From Prevotella lacticifex (GTDB lineage Bacteria > Bacteroidota > Bacteroidia > Bacteroidales > Bacteroidaceae), in assembly GCF_019973375.1 (NCBI RefSeq), contig NZ_BPTV01000003.1:84396-148395 (forward strand): a stretch of 64,000 nucleotides of DNA, given 5' to 3'. Of this stretch, positions 37,331 through 48,400 are shown piece by piece. Numbering within the stretch: position 1 is the first letter of the stretch; the number at the start of each line of letters is the position of its first letter. Below the pieces are notes generated by a model that worked only from the letters and a program-made list of their open reading frames with translations, was not told the origin of the DNA and did not search any database. A program made the position numbers and the translations under genes.

Positions 37331-38386
37331 ATGAAGTTCAGAAGATACTCTTTCATCAATGTGGGACTCCTGCTGTCAGCCTTCTGGCTGGCGGCAGGAT
37401 GCTCCACGATTGACGATGACCTGTCAGACTGCGGCAACACCTTCGAGATGGACTATGAGTTGCGATTAGTGACGAATATGACCACCGAGCTGAAAACACA
37501 GTTGACCACGATGACCGAACTCAGCGTGGCCAATGCCCTGACGACACATCTGAAGGATATCTTCACCGACTTCGCCCACGACGTGGACCTGTCGTTCTAC
37601 GACACCGAAGGCAATCTGGGACGCCTGCAGCACGACCAGCACATCATGGATGCCAACCAACAGAGCTATACAATCAATTTGCCCAAGCGGCAATATAAGC
37701 ATCTGGCGGTAGCCAACGTGCTGAACAATAGCGTGGTCAGTCTGCTGCAGGATGACTTCTGTCGTACGTCGCAGCTGGGACAGACCACCCGCGACACCAT
37801 CGACTCGCACACCACAGGACTGTTCACTGCCCGTCTGCCCATGAATGTGCTGGAAGGCGTAGACCAGCAGTTCAAGGTCAACCTCTATATGGTCAACTGT
37901 GCCGCAGCCCTGGTGATTGACCCGCGCAAGCAGGACGTCAGCAACATCCGTGTCTACTCCACAGGCTTCGCCTCGCAGTTCAACATCAACGACAGCACCT
38001 ACACCTTCGCAGCACCTTCGCCCATCGTGCGAACCGCAGAGCTGCTCGATGTCAACAGCGGCATGCGGTGCTATTGCTCGGTGAACTTCCCCTCGCGCGA
38101 ACCTTATTATAATGGGGTAGGGTCGCGCAGTGTCATTGAGACCGAAGATCCCTTCATAGCCCAGCCAGGACAGGAGACGCTCTGGCAGTTCGAAGTCTAC
38201 GTCTGGAAGGACGGCAAGATTACGAAGACGGTGCTCAGCATCAACAAGCCCTTGCGTGCCGGTCAGCTGACCATCATCAAGGGTTGGATTACTGGTGAAG
38301 GTGCCGTGCAGACGAGCGACCAGACGGTAGGCGTCAGCGTGACGCTCGACTGGAACGAAGGGGGTATATACAATCCCGAACTATAA
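37331..38386 (+). CDS. FimB/Mfa2-type fimbrial anchor lipoprotein
   Basis: A 351-residue lipoprotein of the FimB/Mfa2 family, which anchors the pilus in the outer membrane and limits its length. The lipobox WLAAGCSTIDDDLSDCG (C24) with two nearby cysteines is the family hallmark. The mid region VNLYMVNCAAALVIDPRKQD with NIRVYSTGFAS and a C-terminal SVTLDWNEGG segment fit the anchor fold. It follows the first fimbrillin gene in the usual stalk-then-anchor order of Porphyromonas mfa and related loci. Confidence 0.85.
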   Translation: MKFRRYSFINVGLLLSAFWLAAGCSTIDDDLSDCGNTFEMDYELRLVTNMTTELKTQLTTMTELSVANALTTHLKDIFTDFAHDVDLSFYDTEGNLGRLQHDQHIMDANQQSYTINLPKRQYKHLAVANVLNNSVVSLLQDDFCRTSQLGQTTRDTIDSHTTGLFTARLPMNVLEGVDQQFKVNLYMVNCAAALVIDPRKQDVSNIRVYSTGFASQFNINDSTYTFAAPSPIVRTAELLDVNSGMRCYCSVNFPSREPYYNGVGSRSVIETEDPFIAQPGQETLWQFEVYVWKDGKITKTVLSINKPLRAGQLTIIKGWITGEGAVQTSDQTVGVSVTLDWNEGGIYNPEL

Positions 38387-38428
38387 ACATTATAATATAC
38401 TATGTAAGGTACGCGCGTGCAGACAACT

Positions 38429-40108
38429 ATGAGACATATCGTATACTATCTGTTGTTGGGCATGATGATTACATCATGTTCAATGATAGATGATGATATG
38501 CCTGAGCAGTTCAATGAGACGACGTCTTCAGTATCCAAGCAGGTAGACCTGCTGGTCAGCATCGGTAGTGGGGCACTCAAGCCCAGTTTGGCACCGGCCC
38601 TTACCCATAGGGCTCCCACGTTCTCAGCGATGGATCAGTTGGTAGCCATTCCTTTCCATACCAATGGTGCTAAGGTAACAGCAAACGACGAACCGCTGAT
38701 AGATCTCGTAGGTTTAGACGAAGACGACATGACAAAGGAGTACGATGCAGAGAAATACAACACCTACTACGTCGATCGCTGCAACCTGATGACAGGTACA
38801 GACCGTATGCTGGTCTATGGAAAGGCAAAGCCCGCACATAGCGACCTGTCATACGACCCTAAAGTCCACGGTCAGCTGAGCGCACTGCCTACCATTCGCA
38901 AGAAAACTGCAGATATCCAGTTTAGCTTGACCTCTATCCGTAATACATCGGAAGCACACCCTGATGCCCAGGCATTGGCTACTTATATGACCAATATAGC
39001 CAACACGAACGGCTGGAGCACGACAGACGACCCAACGCTGAAGAGCTACTATCTGGACTTTATCCGTATCGGTTCGGAAGGTGCCGGACTCATGAGTGGT
39101 GCTGCAGCCAATATCAAGGCATTCGTGGCAGCACTTAGAGCCCTGCTGACAGGCAGCGATGCCCTTAGTACAGCTATCAAGAAGAATATTGATGCCAACA
39201 GCTCCATTGCCAGCAATACCTACCCACAATCCCTCGGACTGCCTGACGGAGCCGCTGCTATCCGTTGGACGGGTAGCCAGTTTGAAGTCAAGACAACAAC
39301 GACTCAACTTGACAATATCAACGGTATCAACCGCTACACCTATCCTGCAGAACTGATGTTCTTTGCAGATAGCCCCATACGCACCTCAGCAGAAGAGGTG
39401 ACGAAGACTGTTTACCAGGAGAACACCGAGACTTGGGATGCCTTCCTGGATACATACTACAACGGCTCTACTGCTGTCAATACGAATACCAAGGCAGTAG
39501 CCGTAGAGAATCCCATCCAATATGGTGTTGCTAAGCTGAATCTTACACTGACAGGCATGAGTCCAACGCTGAGCGATGCCAAAAACGAAGTGGTACTTGA
39601 TGCAGATATGGCACACCTACCTCTTACAGGCGTCATCATTGGCGGACAGCATACCGTAGGCTTCAATATGAAGCCACAGGGCGCACAGACCGATGTCGAT
39701 GGGCGTTTCATCTACGAGACAACTGTGGATGCTACGAATTTGGCAACTGAAGGCTACAAGACCAGCACGTTGGTGTTGCAGTCGTACGACAACGAGAAAG
39801 TCCCCGTCATTCTGGAGTTCAAAAACAATACCGGACATGCGTTTACAGGCAAGGACGGCACCGTCTATCCCGAAACCCGCTTCTACCTCATCGGCATGAT
39901 AGATCCTGCCGACAAGAAAGAGGAGGGCAAGGACTATACCAACCGTGTGTTCACACAAGACTATACCACCACCATGTCGATGAGCGTCACCTCGCTCGCC
40001 AAGGCATATACCTGCATGCCAGACCTGCTGGCTCCACGCTTGGAAGTAGGCGTTCAGGTGGTGACGAAATGGATTCAGGCAACGACCACGAACGTGGAAT
40101 TAAGATAA
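38429..40108 (+). CDS. Second fimbrillin family lipoprotein (paralogue of 35124 gene)
   Basis: A 559-residue lipoprotein (ATG 38429; a GTG at 38417 would add four residues). Lipobox LLLGMMITSCSMIDDDMPE (C15). It shares order and motifs with the first fimbrillin: YPAELMFFADSPIRTS, LPLTGVIIGGQHTVGF, TRFYLIGMIDP, RVFTQDYTTTMSMSV, and a TCMPDLLAPRLEVGVQVVTK end. Two related pilin-type proteins flanking the anchor gene suggest stalk and accessory subunits or two alternative pilins. Confidence 0.75.
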   Translation: MRHIVYYLLLGMMITSCSMIDDDMPEQFNETTSSVSKQVDLLVSIGSGALKPSLAPALTHRAPTFSAMDQLVAIPFHTNGAKVTANDEPLIDLVGLDEDDMTKEYDAEKYNTYYVDRCNLMTGTDRMLVYGKAKPAHSDLSYDPKVHGQLSALPTIRKKTADIQFSLTSIRNTSEAHPDAQALATYMTNIANTNGWSTTDDPTLKSYYLDFIRIGSEGAGLMSGAAANIKAFVAALRALLTGSDALSTAIKKNIDANSSIASNTYPQSLGLPDGAAAIRWTGSQFEVKTTTTQLDNINGINRYTYPAELMFFADSPIRTSAEEVTKTVYQENTETWDAFLDTYYNGSTAVNTNTKAVAVENPIQYGVAKLNLTLTGMSPTLSDAKNEVVLDADMAHLPLTGVIIGGQHTVGFNMKPQGAQTDVDGRFIYETTVDATNLATEGYKTSTLVLQSYDNEKVPVILEFKNNTGHAFTGKDGTVYPETRFYLIGMIDPADKKEEGKDYTNRVFTQDYTTTMSMSVTSLAKAYTCMPDLLAPRLEVGVQVVTKWIQATTTNVELR

Positions 40109-40111
40109 GAA

Positions 40112-41284
40112 ATGATGAAGAATAGACATATATTATATTGGTTTTTATGCAGCATCCTGACCGTGCTGTTCTCAGCTTGCTCTTCCAGTGGTGCGGATGA
40201 AGGAGTGACGCACCAGCAGGCGCAACTGGCCATCTATGTCTATGCTCCAGAGCAGGCGTCAGCCAAAAAGCATGCCGCACCCACCCGTGGCGACGTGGGC
40301 GAGGTGGATCCTATTGACAACACCATCAACGAGGGCACCATCAAGAGCATGCAGTTATGGGTTTACGAGTCAGAGACCGGAAATTATGTGGGTTATTTCA
40401 GAACTGATGATGTAGCAGCATTGAACGAAGGACAGGGTACGACCTACCAGATTCCCGTCACTGATGCGTTCGCTGCTGCCAAGCCCGATGTCAACGTCTA
40501 CGTGATGGCCAACGTGACCAGCGCCAACTGTGGCGTAGGGACATTGAATAAGGAGACCACCCGTGCAGCTCTGCTGGAGGGTGCCAAGATTACTGGCGGA
40601 CTTAGCGGACATTTCGGTTTGGAGCAGAACACAAGAACTGTACCCGATGACGGTCTGCCGTTTGCAGGTAAACTGACCACACAACCTGTGGCAGGTGATG
40701 CGCCAACCCTCCGCGTGGGCTCACTGAGCCAAGTAGCTACTGTTCAACTGACCCGTGCGGTGTCAAAGCTGCGCTTCGTCTTTTCCAAGACTGCAGGGGA
40801 GCCAGCGGTAAATATCAAAAGCATCAAGATAAATGAACAAATGATACCTGAGGTGGAGTATCTCTTCCAGACACCGGTATCTATGAGCTATAACACTGCA
40901 GAGGCTGAACTGCTGTCAACGGCTATTGACGATATCGCTGAGACAACTGATCCTACCCAATTTATCTATGAAAATCAGACTGCTCAGGCATACGAAAACC
41001 TGATTAATGAGGCTGCAAGCAAAGCGACGCCTGAGGTCACTGTAGAAGGTCCCATCTATTTGCGCGAGAGCGATAAGCAGCTGACAGGCACTATCACTTA
41101 CACCATTGGTGGTGGAGCGGAACAGACCGTCGACTTCGCCATGCAGCAAGCTGGCGACTTCAGTCGCAACCATACCTGGATAGTCTATGCCTACTATGCC
41201 GGCAGTGGCAATTTGCAGGTGCAGTCGCTCTATGTGAAAGACTGGTCAACGAAAGATATCTATCACGACCTCTATAATTGGTAA
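40112..41284 (+). CDS. Minor fimbrial lipoprotein (Mfa-like)
   Basis: A 390-residue lipoprotein, 3 bp after the previous gene. The start is ATG 40112 or the adjacent 40115. Signal and lipobox (TVLFSACSSSGAD, C23) precede a fimbrillin-like chain with VQLTRAVSKLRFVFSK, a pattern common to Mfa/Fim accessory subunits, and a short end HTWIVYAYYAGSGNLQVQ with VKDWSTKDIYHD. Its place after anchor and pilins matches accessory subunits such as Mfa3/Mfa4. Confidence 0.72.
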   Translation: MMKNRHILYWFLCSILTVLFSACSSSGADEGVTHQQAQLAIYVYAPEQASAKKHAAPTRGDVGEVDPIDNTINEGTIKSMQLWVYESETGNYVGYFRTDDVAALNEGQGTTYQIPVTDAFAAAKPDVNVYVMANVTSANCGVGTLNKETTRAALLEGAKITGGLSGHFGLEQNTRTVPDDGLPFAGKLTTQPVAGDAPTLRVGSLSQVATVQLTRAVSKLRFVFSKTAGEPAVNIKSIKINEQMIPEVEYLFQTPVSMSYNTAEAELLSTAIDDIAETTDPTQFIYENQTAQAYENLINEAASKATPEVTVEGPIYLRESDKQLTGTITYTIGGGAEQTVDFAMQQAGDFSRNHTWIVYAYYAGSGNLQVQSLYVKDWSTKDIYHDLYNW

Positions 41285-41305
41285 AGTTCAGTAAAGGAGT
41301 AAAAA

Positions 41306-42376
41306 ATGAGTATAAAGAACAAATACATTGGCATCCTATTGATAGCCACCACCATGCTGCTAAGCGCCTGTTCCTCGGACAATCCCGAAGCACAGACGGT
41401 TACAACGGTCAATGAACCCGTAGGCAAGGAGGTGCAACTGATGTCGTATGCTTCTCCCTTTACTGATCAAGAACTGTCTCATCGCGCCGCACCAGCAGGT
41501 TTCACTGCCTATACCCCAGATAAGAACACAAACATGGGTATCTATATGCTATTATCGGAAAACTGGGCTTCCCCAAAATTGGAAAGAATTACATACTACA
41601 CCAGCACCGGCAAATGGAATGCATACTTTGAAGTGGAAAAAAATAAAACATTTACTGTATATGGTTATATGCCCAAAACGGGAGAGATGAGTAGCACGTT
41701 GGAAAAAACTGATGCCGGTGCTGCCACACTGACCATTAGCAATATGAAACCCGTCACCACAGATGATATTTGCATCATTACGGGTGTCGAGGATACGGAC
41801 TCAGGATTGAAGGAAGGGCAGTTCAGCTGGTCAACCCCTATGGAAGAAGTCGAGACTTACAAAATCAGTCTGCTGATGGATCACCTCTATGCTGCTGCGC
41901 AGTTCCGCCTGAAAATAGATGCAGAATATGCAAAACTGCGTACCATCAAACTGAAGAAAATGGAACTGAGCACTAATAAGGAAAGCGTCAATGCTGCTAT
42001 TGAGCTGACACACAACGATACAGGCGCCAGTCCTATCTCCAGCATAACGTACACACTGTCAGGTAGTAGCAGTACTTCTGATATTTATAAAAACGATGAA
42101 GGTACAGCTCTTCCGACTACAACGGCGATTCCCTTGTCTGTCAATGCCTACTTTGCTCCGGGACTTTCAAGTAACCTGACACTGGTCAGCACCTATGATG
42201 TATATGACAGCAAGGACAACCTGATACGTCAAAACTGCACGGCAACCAACAAATTACCGAATCTGGAAGCCATTAGAGGACAACGGGTACTGTTGAATAT
42301 GACCGTCAACCCAACGTACCTCTATGTGTTGTCTGACCCAGACTTGGACAACCCGACGATAACTATCGGAAATTGA
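41306..42376 (+). CDS. Minor fimbrial lipoprotein (fimbrillin-like)
   Basis: A 356-residue lipoprotein with lipobox TMLLSACSSDNPE (C22) and fimbrillin-like features: LMDHLYAAAQFRLKIDAEYA and RGQRVLLNMTVNPTYLYVLS near the end. It follows the previous gene by 21 bp. The stop codon overlaps the start of a heptanucleotide repeat array that separates it from the first giant gene. Confidence 0.72.
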   Translation: MSIKNKYIGILLIATTMLLSACSSDNPEAQTVTTVNEPVGKEVQLMSYASPFTDQELSHRAAPAGFTAYTPDKNTNMGIYMLLSENWASPKLERITYYTSTGKWNAYFEVEKNKTFTVYGYMPKTGEMSSTLEKTDAGAATLTISNMKPVTTDDICIITGVEDTDSGLKEGQFSWSTPMEEVETYKISLLMDHLYAAAQFRLKIDAEYAKLRTIKLKKMELSTNKESVNAAIELTHNDTGASPISSITYTLSGSSSTSDIYKNDEGTALPTTTAIPLSVNAYFAPGLSSNLTLVSTYDVYDSKDNLIRQNCTATNKLPNLEAIRGQRVLLNMTVNPTYLYVLSDPDLDNPTITIGN

Positions 42377-42414
42377 ACATTGAACATTGAACGTTGAACA
42401 TTGAACGTTGAACA
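42373..42414 (+). repeat. Heptanucleotide tandem repeat upstream of the first giant gene
   Basis: Six units of TTGAACA/TTGAACG in tandem (42373-42414), ending 7 bases before the ATG at 42422. The array contains the stop codon of the preceding gene and occupies the translation-initiation region, so changes in copy number would alter spacing there. Confidence 0.85.
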
Positions 42415-42421
42415 TTAAAAT

Positions 42422-45400
42422 ATGCGCAAAATAACGACCATCCTACTACTTTGTTTGTCTGCAACACTGATGCAGGCACAGATTACTATTGGTGGTAATA
42501 TTTACGGAGGCGGTAATGCCGGTGATACAAAAGGCAATACCAATGTTACCGTTTATGCTGGCGATTTGAACCGTGTATTCGGTGGCGCCCAAAAGGCTGA
42601 TGTCGGTGGTCATTCTTTCGTTCATATTGATGGCGAGCACGCATCTAACTACGTGCTTATCAACCACGTATATGGCGGCAACGACGTTTCTGGAGTCATC
42701 GGGAACAACAGCGGACTGGAAAAGTCTGTTCCAGAAGAAATCAAAAAAGCCACAGAAAATTTGGTGGATAAGAGTTGGAATGCTTTTGTGCGCATCTCGA
42801 CCAAGATGAATGGCGATGTTGTGGCTGAAGACAATCAAAAGATTTACATCGGTCAGCTCTTCGGAGGTGGTAATGGCGCTTATGACTATACCTCCGAGAA
42901 GCTCATTGATGGGGTGACACCCAATCCCTATTATGGTCTGACTAAACCCGAACTTGCAAAATCCTATTTGGAGGTAATGGGCGGTTCCATCGTCTATGCT
43001 TTCGGAGGCGGCAACAATGCCACAGTAACCGAGAAAACCGTTATTTATGTTGACAATCCCAGCAAAGTGGTTAATCAGATACTTGTTGATCGCGTTGATC
43101 AGATAACAAAGGACAATCGCGTGGTCGATAAGATGGGGCTCAATCCTGGATATACCTATCCGAGCAGTGATGCCTTCCAAATTGGTAGTTTCTTTGGAGG
43201 AAACAATACCGCGGAGATGAAGATTCGCCCACGCTGGAACCTGAAGAGTGGAAAAATAAGAAATGTGTACAGTGGCGGTAACAAGGGTGACATGACAAGC
43301 CCCGACGGATTGCTGCTACAAATCCCTGAGGAATCCAGTATTATCGTTGATAATGTCTATGGCGGATGCCGTATGGCAGATATCATACCGAAAGACAAAG
43401 ATGGTAACCCAGTTACTGCTGCAGCCATCACTGAAGACGATTATGGCCATGAACTGCATATCCCGGCTGGCATGGCAGCACGAGCCCGTGTCTTAGGAGG
43501 ACATGTCAACAATGTTTACGGTGGTAACGATATTACCGGACGAATCTCCGGTGGTAGCACTGTGGGTATTTATACTACTATCTATGGCGATGTCTATGGC
43601 GGTGGTAACGGTTCCTATCCTTATACCGACAATGCAAAATTAAAAGATGACCCGACATACGGCGACCTGTATTACACTATTCCTGCAGGAAAGTCCTCTG
43701 TGGAGGCTCTCAATGATTACCGTCCAAATGCCGAGCAGGTATCTATCTATGTGCAGGGTACGGAGGCCAAGAAAACGATTATTCACGGTTCCGTCTATTG
43801 CGGTGGTAACAGTGCCTCACTGTCATCAAGCATGGATAACCCCAAGGTGGAGTTGAAGGTAGGCTCCTATGCTATTGTCGACAATCTGTTCCTCGGCAAT
43901 AATGGCGAGCACATGGTGGAAACACATGAAAAAGATGCAACACATCCGCAGGAGGGCGTATTGCGTACCATGAAGAGCACTTCGATAACAAGTGATGGAT
44001 CACAGTTCAACTCTATTGACCTGACAAATTCCGAAACATTCGCCACCTACATGGAAGGTGTCACCATGCCTCTTATCCCAAGCATTGTGTTTGCCAAAGA
44101 GTCTAGTGGTGATCCTGCCACATATATCCCATACACCTCCTACTTCGGTTCTGTTTACTGTGGTGGCAATGTGGGTAGCATGAAGATTGACGGAAAGAAG
44201 ACAGCTCTCAATTTTACGGAGAATGTCATTATATATAACAAGTTGGTGGGTGGCTGTAATAATGCTAATGTGGCATCCACTGCATTTAATGCTGCCTACG
44301 ATGGAGGTTTCATCGGAAGTCCTGACACGAACGGTGATAAGTTGCAGTTGAACCTCAGTGGATTGAGGATACAGCCTAAGCGTTGGAAGAAGAACATTGG
44401 TGATTACTACACTCCGGAATTGGCCGAAGGAGAGAGCTACGACACATATCCGGGTTATACCGACTATGTGATTGATGCAAACGGCAACCATTTGTTGGAG
44501 TGGAACACCATCTCCTCCAACACAGGCAAGGAAGTCCGTCCTGTGCTGTCGGGTACCGGCATAAGCTCTGATGAAGACAAAGCCCGTCGTTTCATAGGTG
44601 GCAATGTCTATGGTGGTTGTTACAATAGCGGACACATCAATGGCAATGTCATCATCAACATGAACTCTACGGTAGTGGACCGCAAGGGTCAGTATGCTGT
44701 ATTTGATCAGGTGCTTGAAGACGAGGGCGAGGCAAAGTTATACGAGAACGATAATTATCACATCACGACACGCGTTTCTGGTGTCATCCTCGATGAGCAG
44801 GGTATGGACGTACTCGGTTCTGCGCTCAATGTCTTTGGCGGAGGCTATGGTAAGGACTCCGAGATATGGGGCAATGTGACCGTTAATCTTAATGCCGGCT
44901 ACACCTTCCAGATCTTCGGTGGTGGTGAGCAGGGAGTCATCGGCAAACCCAATGATGGTACTGGCGATGACTATACCTTCAACAGCAAGACATTTAAGTA
45001 TAACCCCAAATATTCTTGCACCATCAATGTGAAGGGTAACTACCCTGGTGTGGCTCGCAATGCACCGGGTGACAACGACAACATGGCGGCTGCTGAGTTT
45101 ATTTATGGTGGCGGCTTTAAGGGTCCTGTCTGTGGCAACACTGTCATCAACCTGGGTAACGGACGTGTGTTCAACACCTTTGCCGGCGCATGTGATGCAG
45201 ACATCCTCGGACACACAGCGACTTATATGGGACGTAACACCAATGATGACACAGACCGCGGTTTCCCCTATGTTCGTGACCATGTCTATGGTGGTAACGA
45301 CCTCGGTGGAAGAATCATGGGTTCAGCAGACTTCAGCGGGCGCCTAAGTGCAGACCTCCCGATTACGCCATATAAACCTGAGGAGACCTCCGCCGTAACG

Positions 45401-48400
45401 ACAGCTTCTGCCTACATGGAGTATGTGCAGGGTCATGTGGACTATATCTTTGGTGGTTGTTATGGCGACTATGACTATGCTACGGAGTATGCTGGCTATA
45501 CATCGCCCCGTATGGAGAATGCTTTCGTCAACTTCAAGCCTAATCAGCATATCAGCAACGGGGTAAATAAAATTTTCGGTGCCGGTCAGGGTGCTGCTGG
45601 GTTTAACACGACGGATAAGAACTTGATGCAAAACCGGAGTTATGTGCTGATGGACCTTGCTAACACGGGCACGAAATTTGCTGATTTGGAAGTGTTCGGA
45701 GCCGGCCAGAACTGTGGTGTGGGCATGGGAGTAGCAAAGGCAACAGCTGACGGAAATGCTGATGGCGTAACTGCAGCTGCTGTCGTTGACCTGGCTCGCG
45801 GACAAATCGGTGCAGCCTATGGCGGTAGCTTGAATGAGGGTGTTACTCGTCGCACGATAGTTAATGTACCAACCGGTTCCACCATTAAAATCGGCAGTAT
45901 CTTTGCCGGTGCATACGGTAGTGACATCTATCAGCCTTGTGATGTATATGAGGGTACGGTCAATTACCATAGTGCTGATGCCTATCTGATTTATAACAAG
46001 AATAACACAATGATGAAGGGCGCACTGTATGGTGGTAACAACCTGAAGCGTCGCACCATCTATGGCAAAATCAATATTGATGTCCCTGTCAGACAGTCGC
46101 ATCCTGATCTTGGCATGACAACAGCTACGGTCTATGGTGCTGGATGCGGTTCCAACACCTGGAGCGAATATACTGAGGTCAACTTGAATAATGGCGCACA
46201 GGTTTGGGAAGTCTATGGCGGCGGAGAGGCTGGCGGCGTGATGAGTGCTGAGAGTGTACAGAAATACGTCACAGCATTTAAGCCTGCAAAAGATGAGCAG
46301 GGTAATGATATGACTGATGCCAAATGGCAGGCTGCCTGGACGCTCGGTGGTGACTATGACCCAGACATGGCAAGCTTCCCTGGAACATTCGCTTATGCCG
46401 CCAACACATCTACCAATCTGCAAAATCCCATTGCCAGAGTAGCAGAGATAGACGACCGCAAAGACACCCCGAACACACTCAGATTTAAGAGATATAACAC
46501 CAATGTCATCATCAACGAAGGTGCATATGTAGGCAACTATGCTTATGGCGGAGGACTTGGTAAGGCAGACGACGTATTTATCAGCAGTGGTGACGTCTAT
46601 GGCACCACCTACATCGCCCTTCTCGGTGGAAAGGTCAACAAGGACCTCTATGCTGCCGGTACTATGGGAACCGTCTATAACCTCTTTGGTGCAGACTTCA
46701 TCGCCTCGGCCAATGCCTATATCCAGGGCGGCACGGCACGTAACGTCTATGGCGGCGGATGGGCAGGTGCTGTGGGATACCATACGGGTGACATCAGCGC
46801 TGCAACCACAACCGACATTCCTGGTGAGACACACGTCGTCATCGGTAAGAAGGACGGCACGAGCTTCGTCGACGGTCTTCCTGCCATCGAGCGTAACGCC
46901 TATGGTGGTGGTGAGGGCGGTCCTGTATTCGGTACTACCAACATCACGCTGAACAAGGGTTATATTGGTTATCGCTATTTCGTTGACCAAGCGAGTGCTG
47001 ATCCAGGAGCAGAGCTCATCGGTATTACTGATGGTGGTGGTTATTATCAGGAGAAACTGCACGACGAAACATGGTCGGGTGATGGCTCCTATCGTTTGAA
47101 GGATAGTGGTAACATCTTTGGCGGTGGTTACGTTGATAACAGTAGTGTTGATGAATCTAATGTAACGATGTACGGCGGACATGTGCGCAACTCCCTCTTT
47201 GGTGGTGGTGAGATTGCTGCCGTCGGACGTGGCGTTATCGTTGCCTCCGGTGAGAAAAACTCAATAAGAAATCTGCAAGGTATTTATAAGGCCGGACATA
47301 CCAGTGTGAAACTGTACGAAGGTTTTGTACACCGCAATGTATTCGGCGGCGGTCGTGGCTACAACAACCTTGGTGAGGGTGGTAAGCTCTACTCCGACGG
47401 TTATGTCTTCGGACAGACCGAGGTTGATATTCACGGTGGTGAGGTAGGTACTAATGCCGAACTTGCCAACGGTAACGGTAACGTCTTCGGTGGTGGTGAT
47501 ATCGGTTATGTCTATAGTGCTTATGAAGATTCAGAGGGCGCTTTATGCTTCGGTAAGAAGTCTGGTGTACGCTATGATGATGGCGACGAAGGCTACTATT
47601 ATAAATATGAAAACGGAACATGGAAAATGGACGGTACTGAGAAGATTCTCACCGAGGACTGCAAGGTGCTCATAGAACCGCATGCCCGTGTAACAAGTGG
47701 TACGATTAATTACGGTGGCAAAGTTTATAATGTGGGTGATTATGTTCCTATAGCTTACCTTAATACTTTAGGAAACAAGAATTCTGGTCAATGGGGGAAT
47801 CTGGACACTGAAGGTATTACCATTCATAATGCTGTTTTTGCCGGTGGTAACACCTCGTCAGGTTCTGATAAGGTATTTGCTAATGCTACCTCTATCTTCG
47901 GTAATGCTACGGCCTCTATCCATGATGTCTATAGCCGTGACCTCATCACTTTGGGCACCAACCATGTGGGTGGTCTTTATGGTGACGGTAACCTGACTTT
48001 CGTAGATGGCTACCGTGGATTGAATATCACCAACTATGGTACAGACTATTATAGCATTAGTAAGGAAATCACTATTGATGAGTATAATGCTTTGCCAGCT
48101 CGTGAGGCAGCTTATTATGAGTTAAGATACACCTGTGTGAAAGAATGTACTGACGATGACGGAACGGCATATCATCCCAAAGACCCAAGTAATCCCAATT
48201 CTAAGGCATCTACATTGTCAGCATTGGAAATCATATCCTTGTTTAAGAATAACACTCAAGGTGTTCTTGACCATGAAGGACAGCCATCATCTACATATTG
48301 GCAAGAGAATGGTGTGCTGCCAGTCTATGCCGGCCGTCCGATGAACACCATCCAGCGTGCTGACTTCTGCGGTGTGTTCGGTAGCCGTATGGTGATGCAG

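Noticed and set aside
45344..47182. A 612-codon minus-strand open frame opposite the first giant gene
   Set aside because: Composition (Ile/Thr/Val/Ser-rich, many cysteines) and exact overlap with repeat-coding sequence of the giant protein show it is an antisense shadow of GGC/GGT-rich codons.
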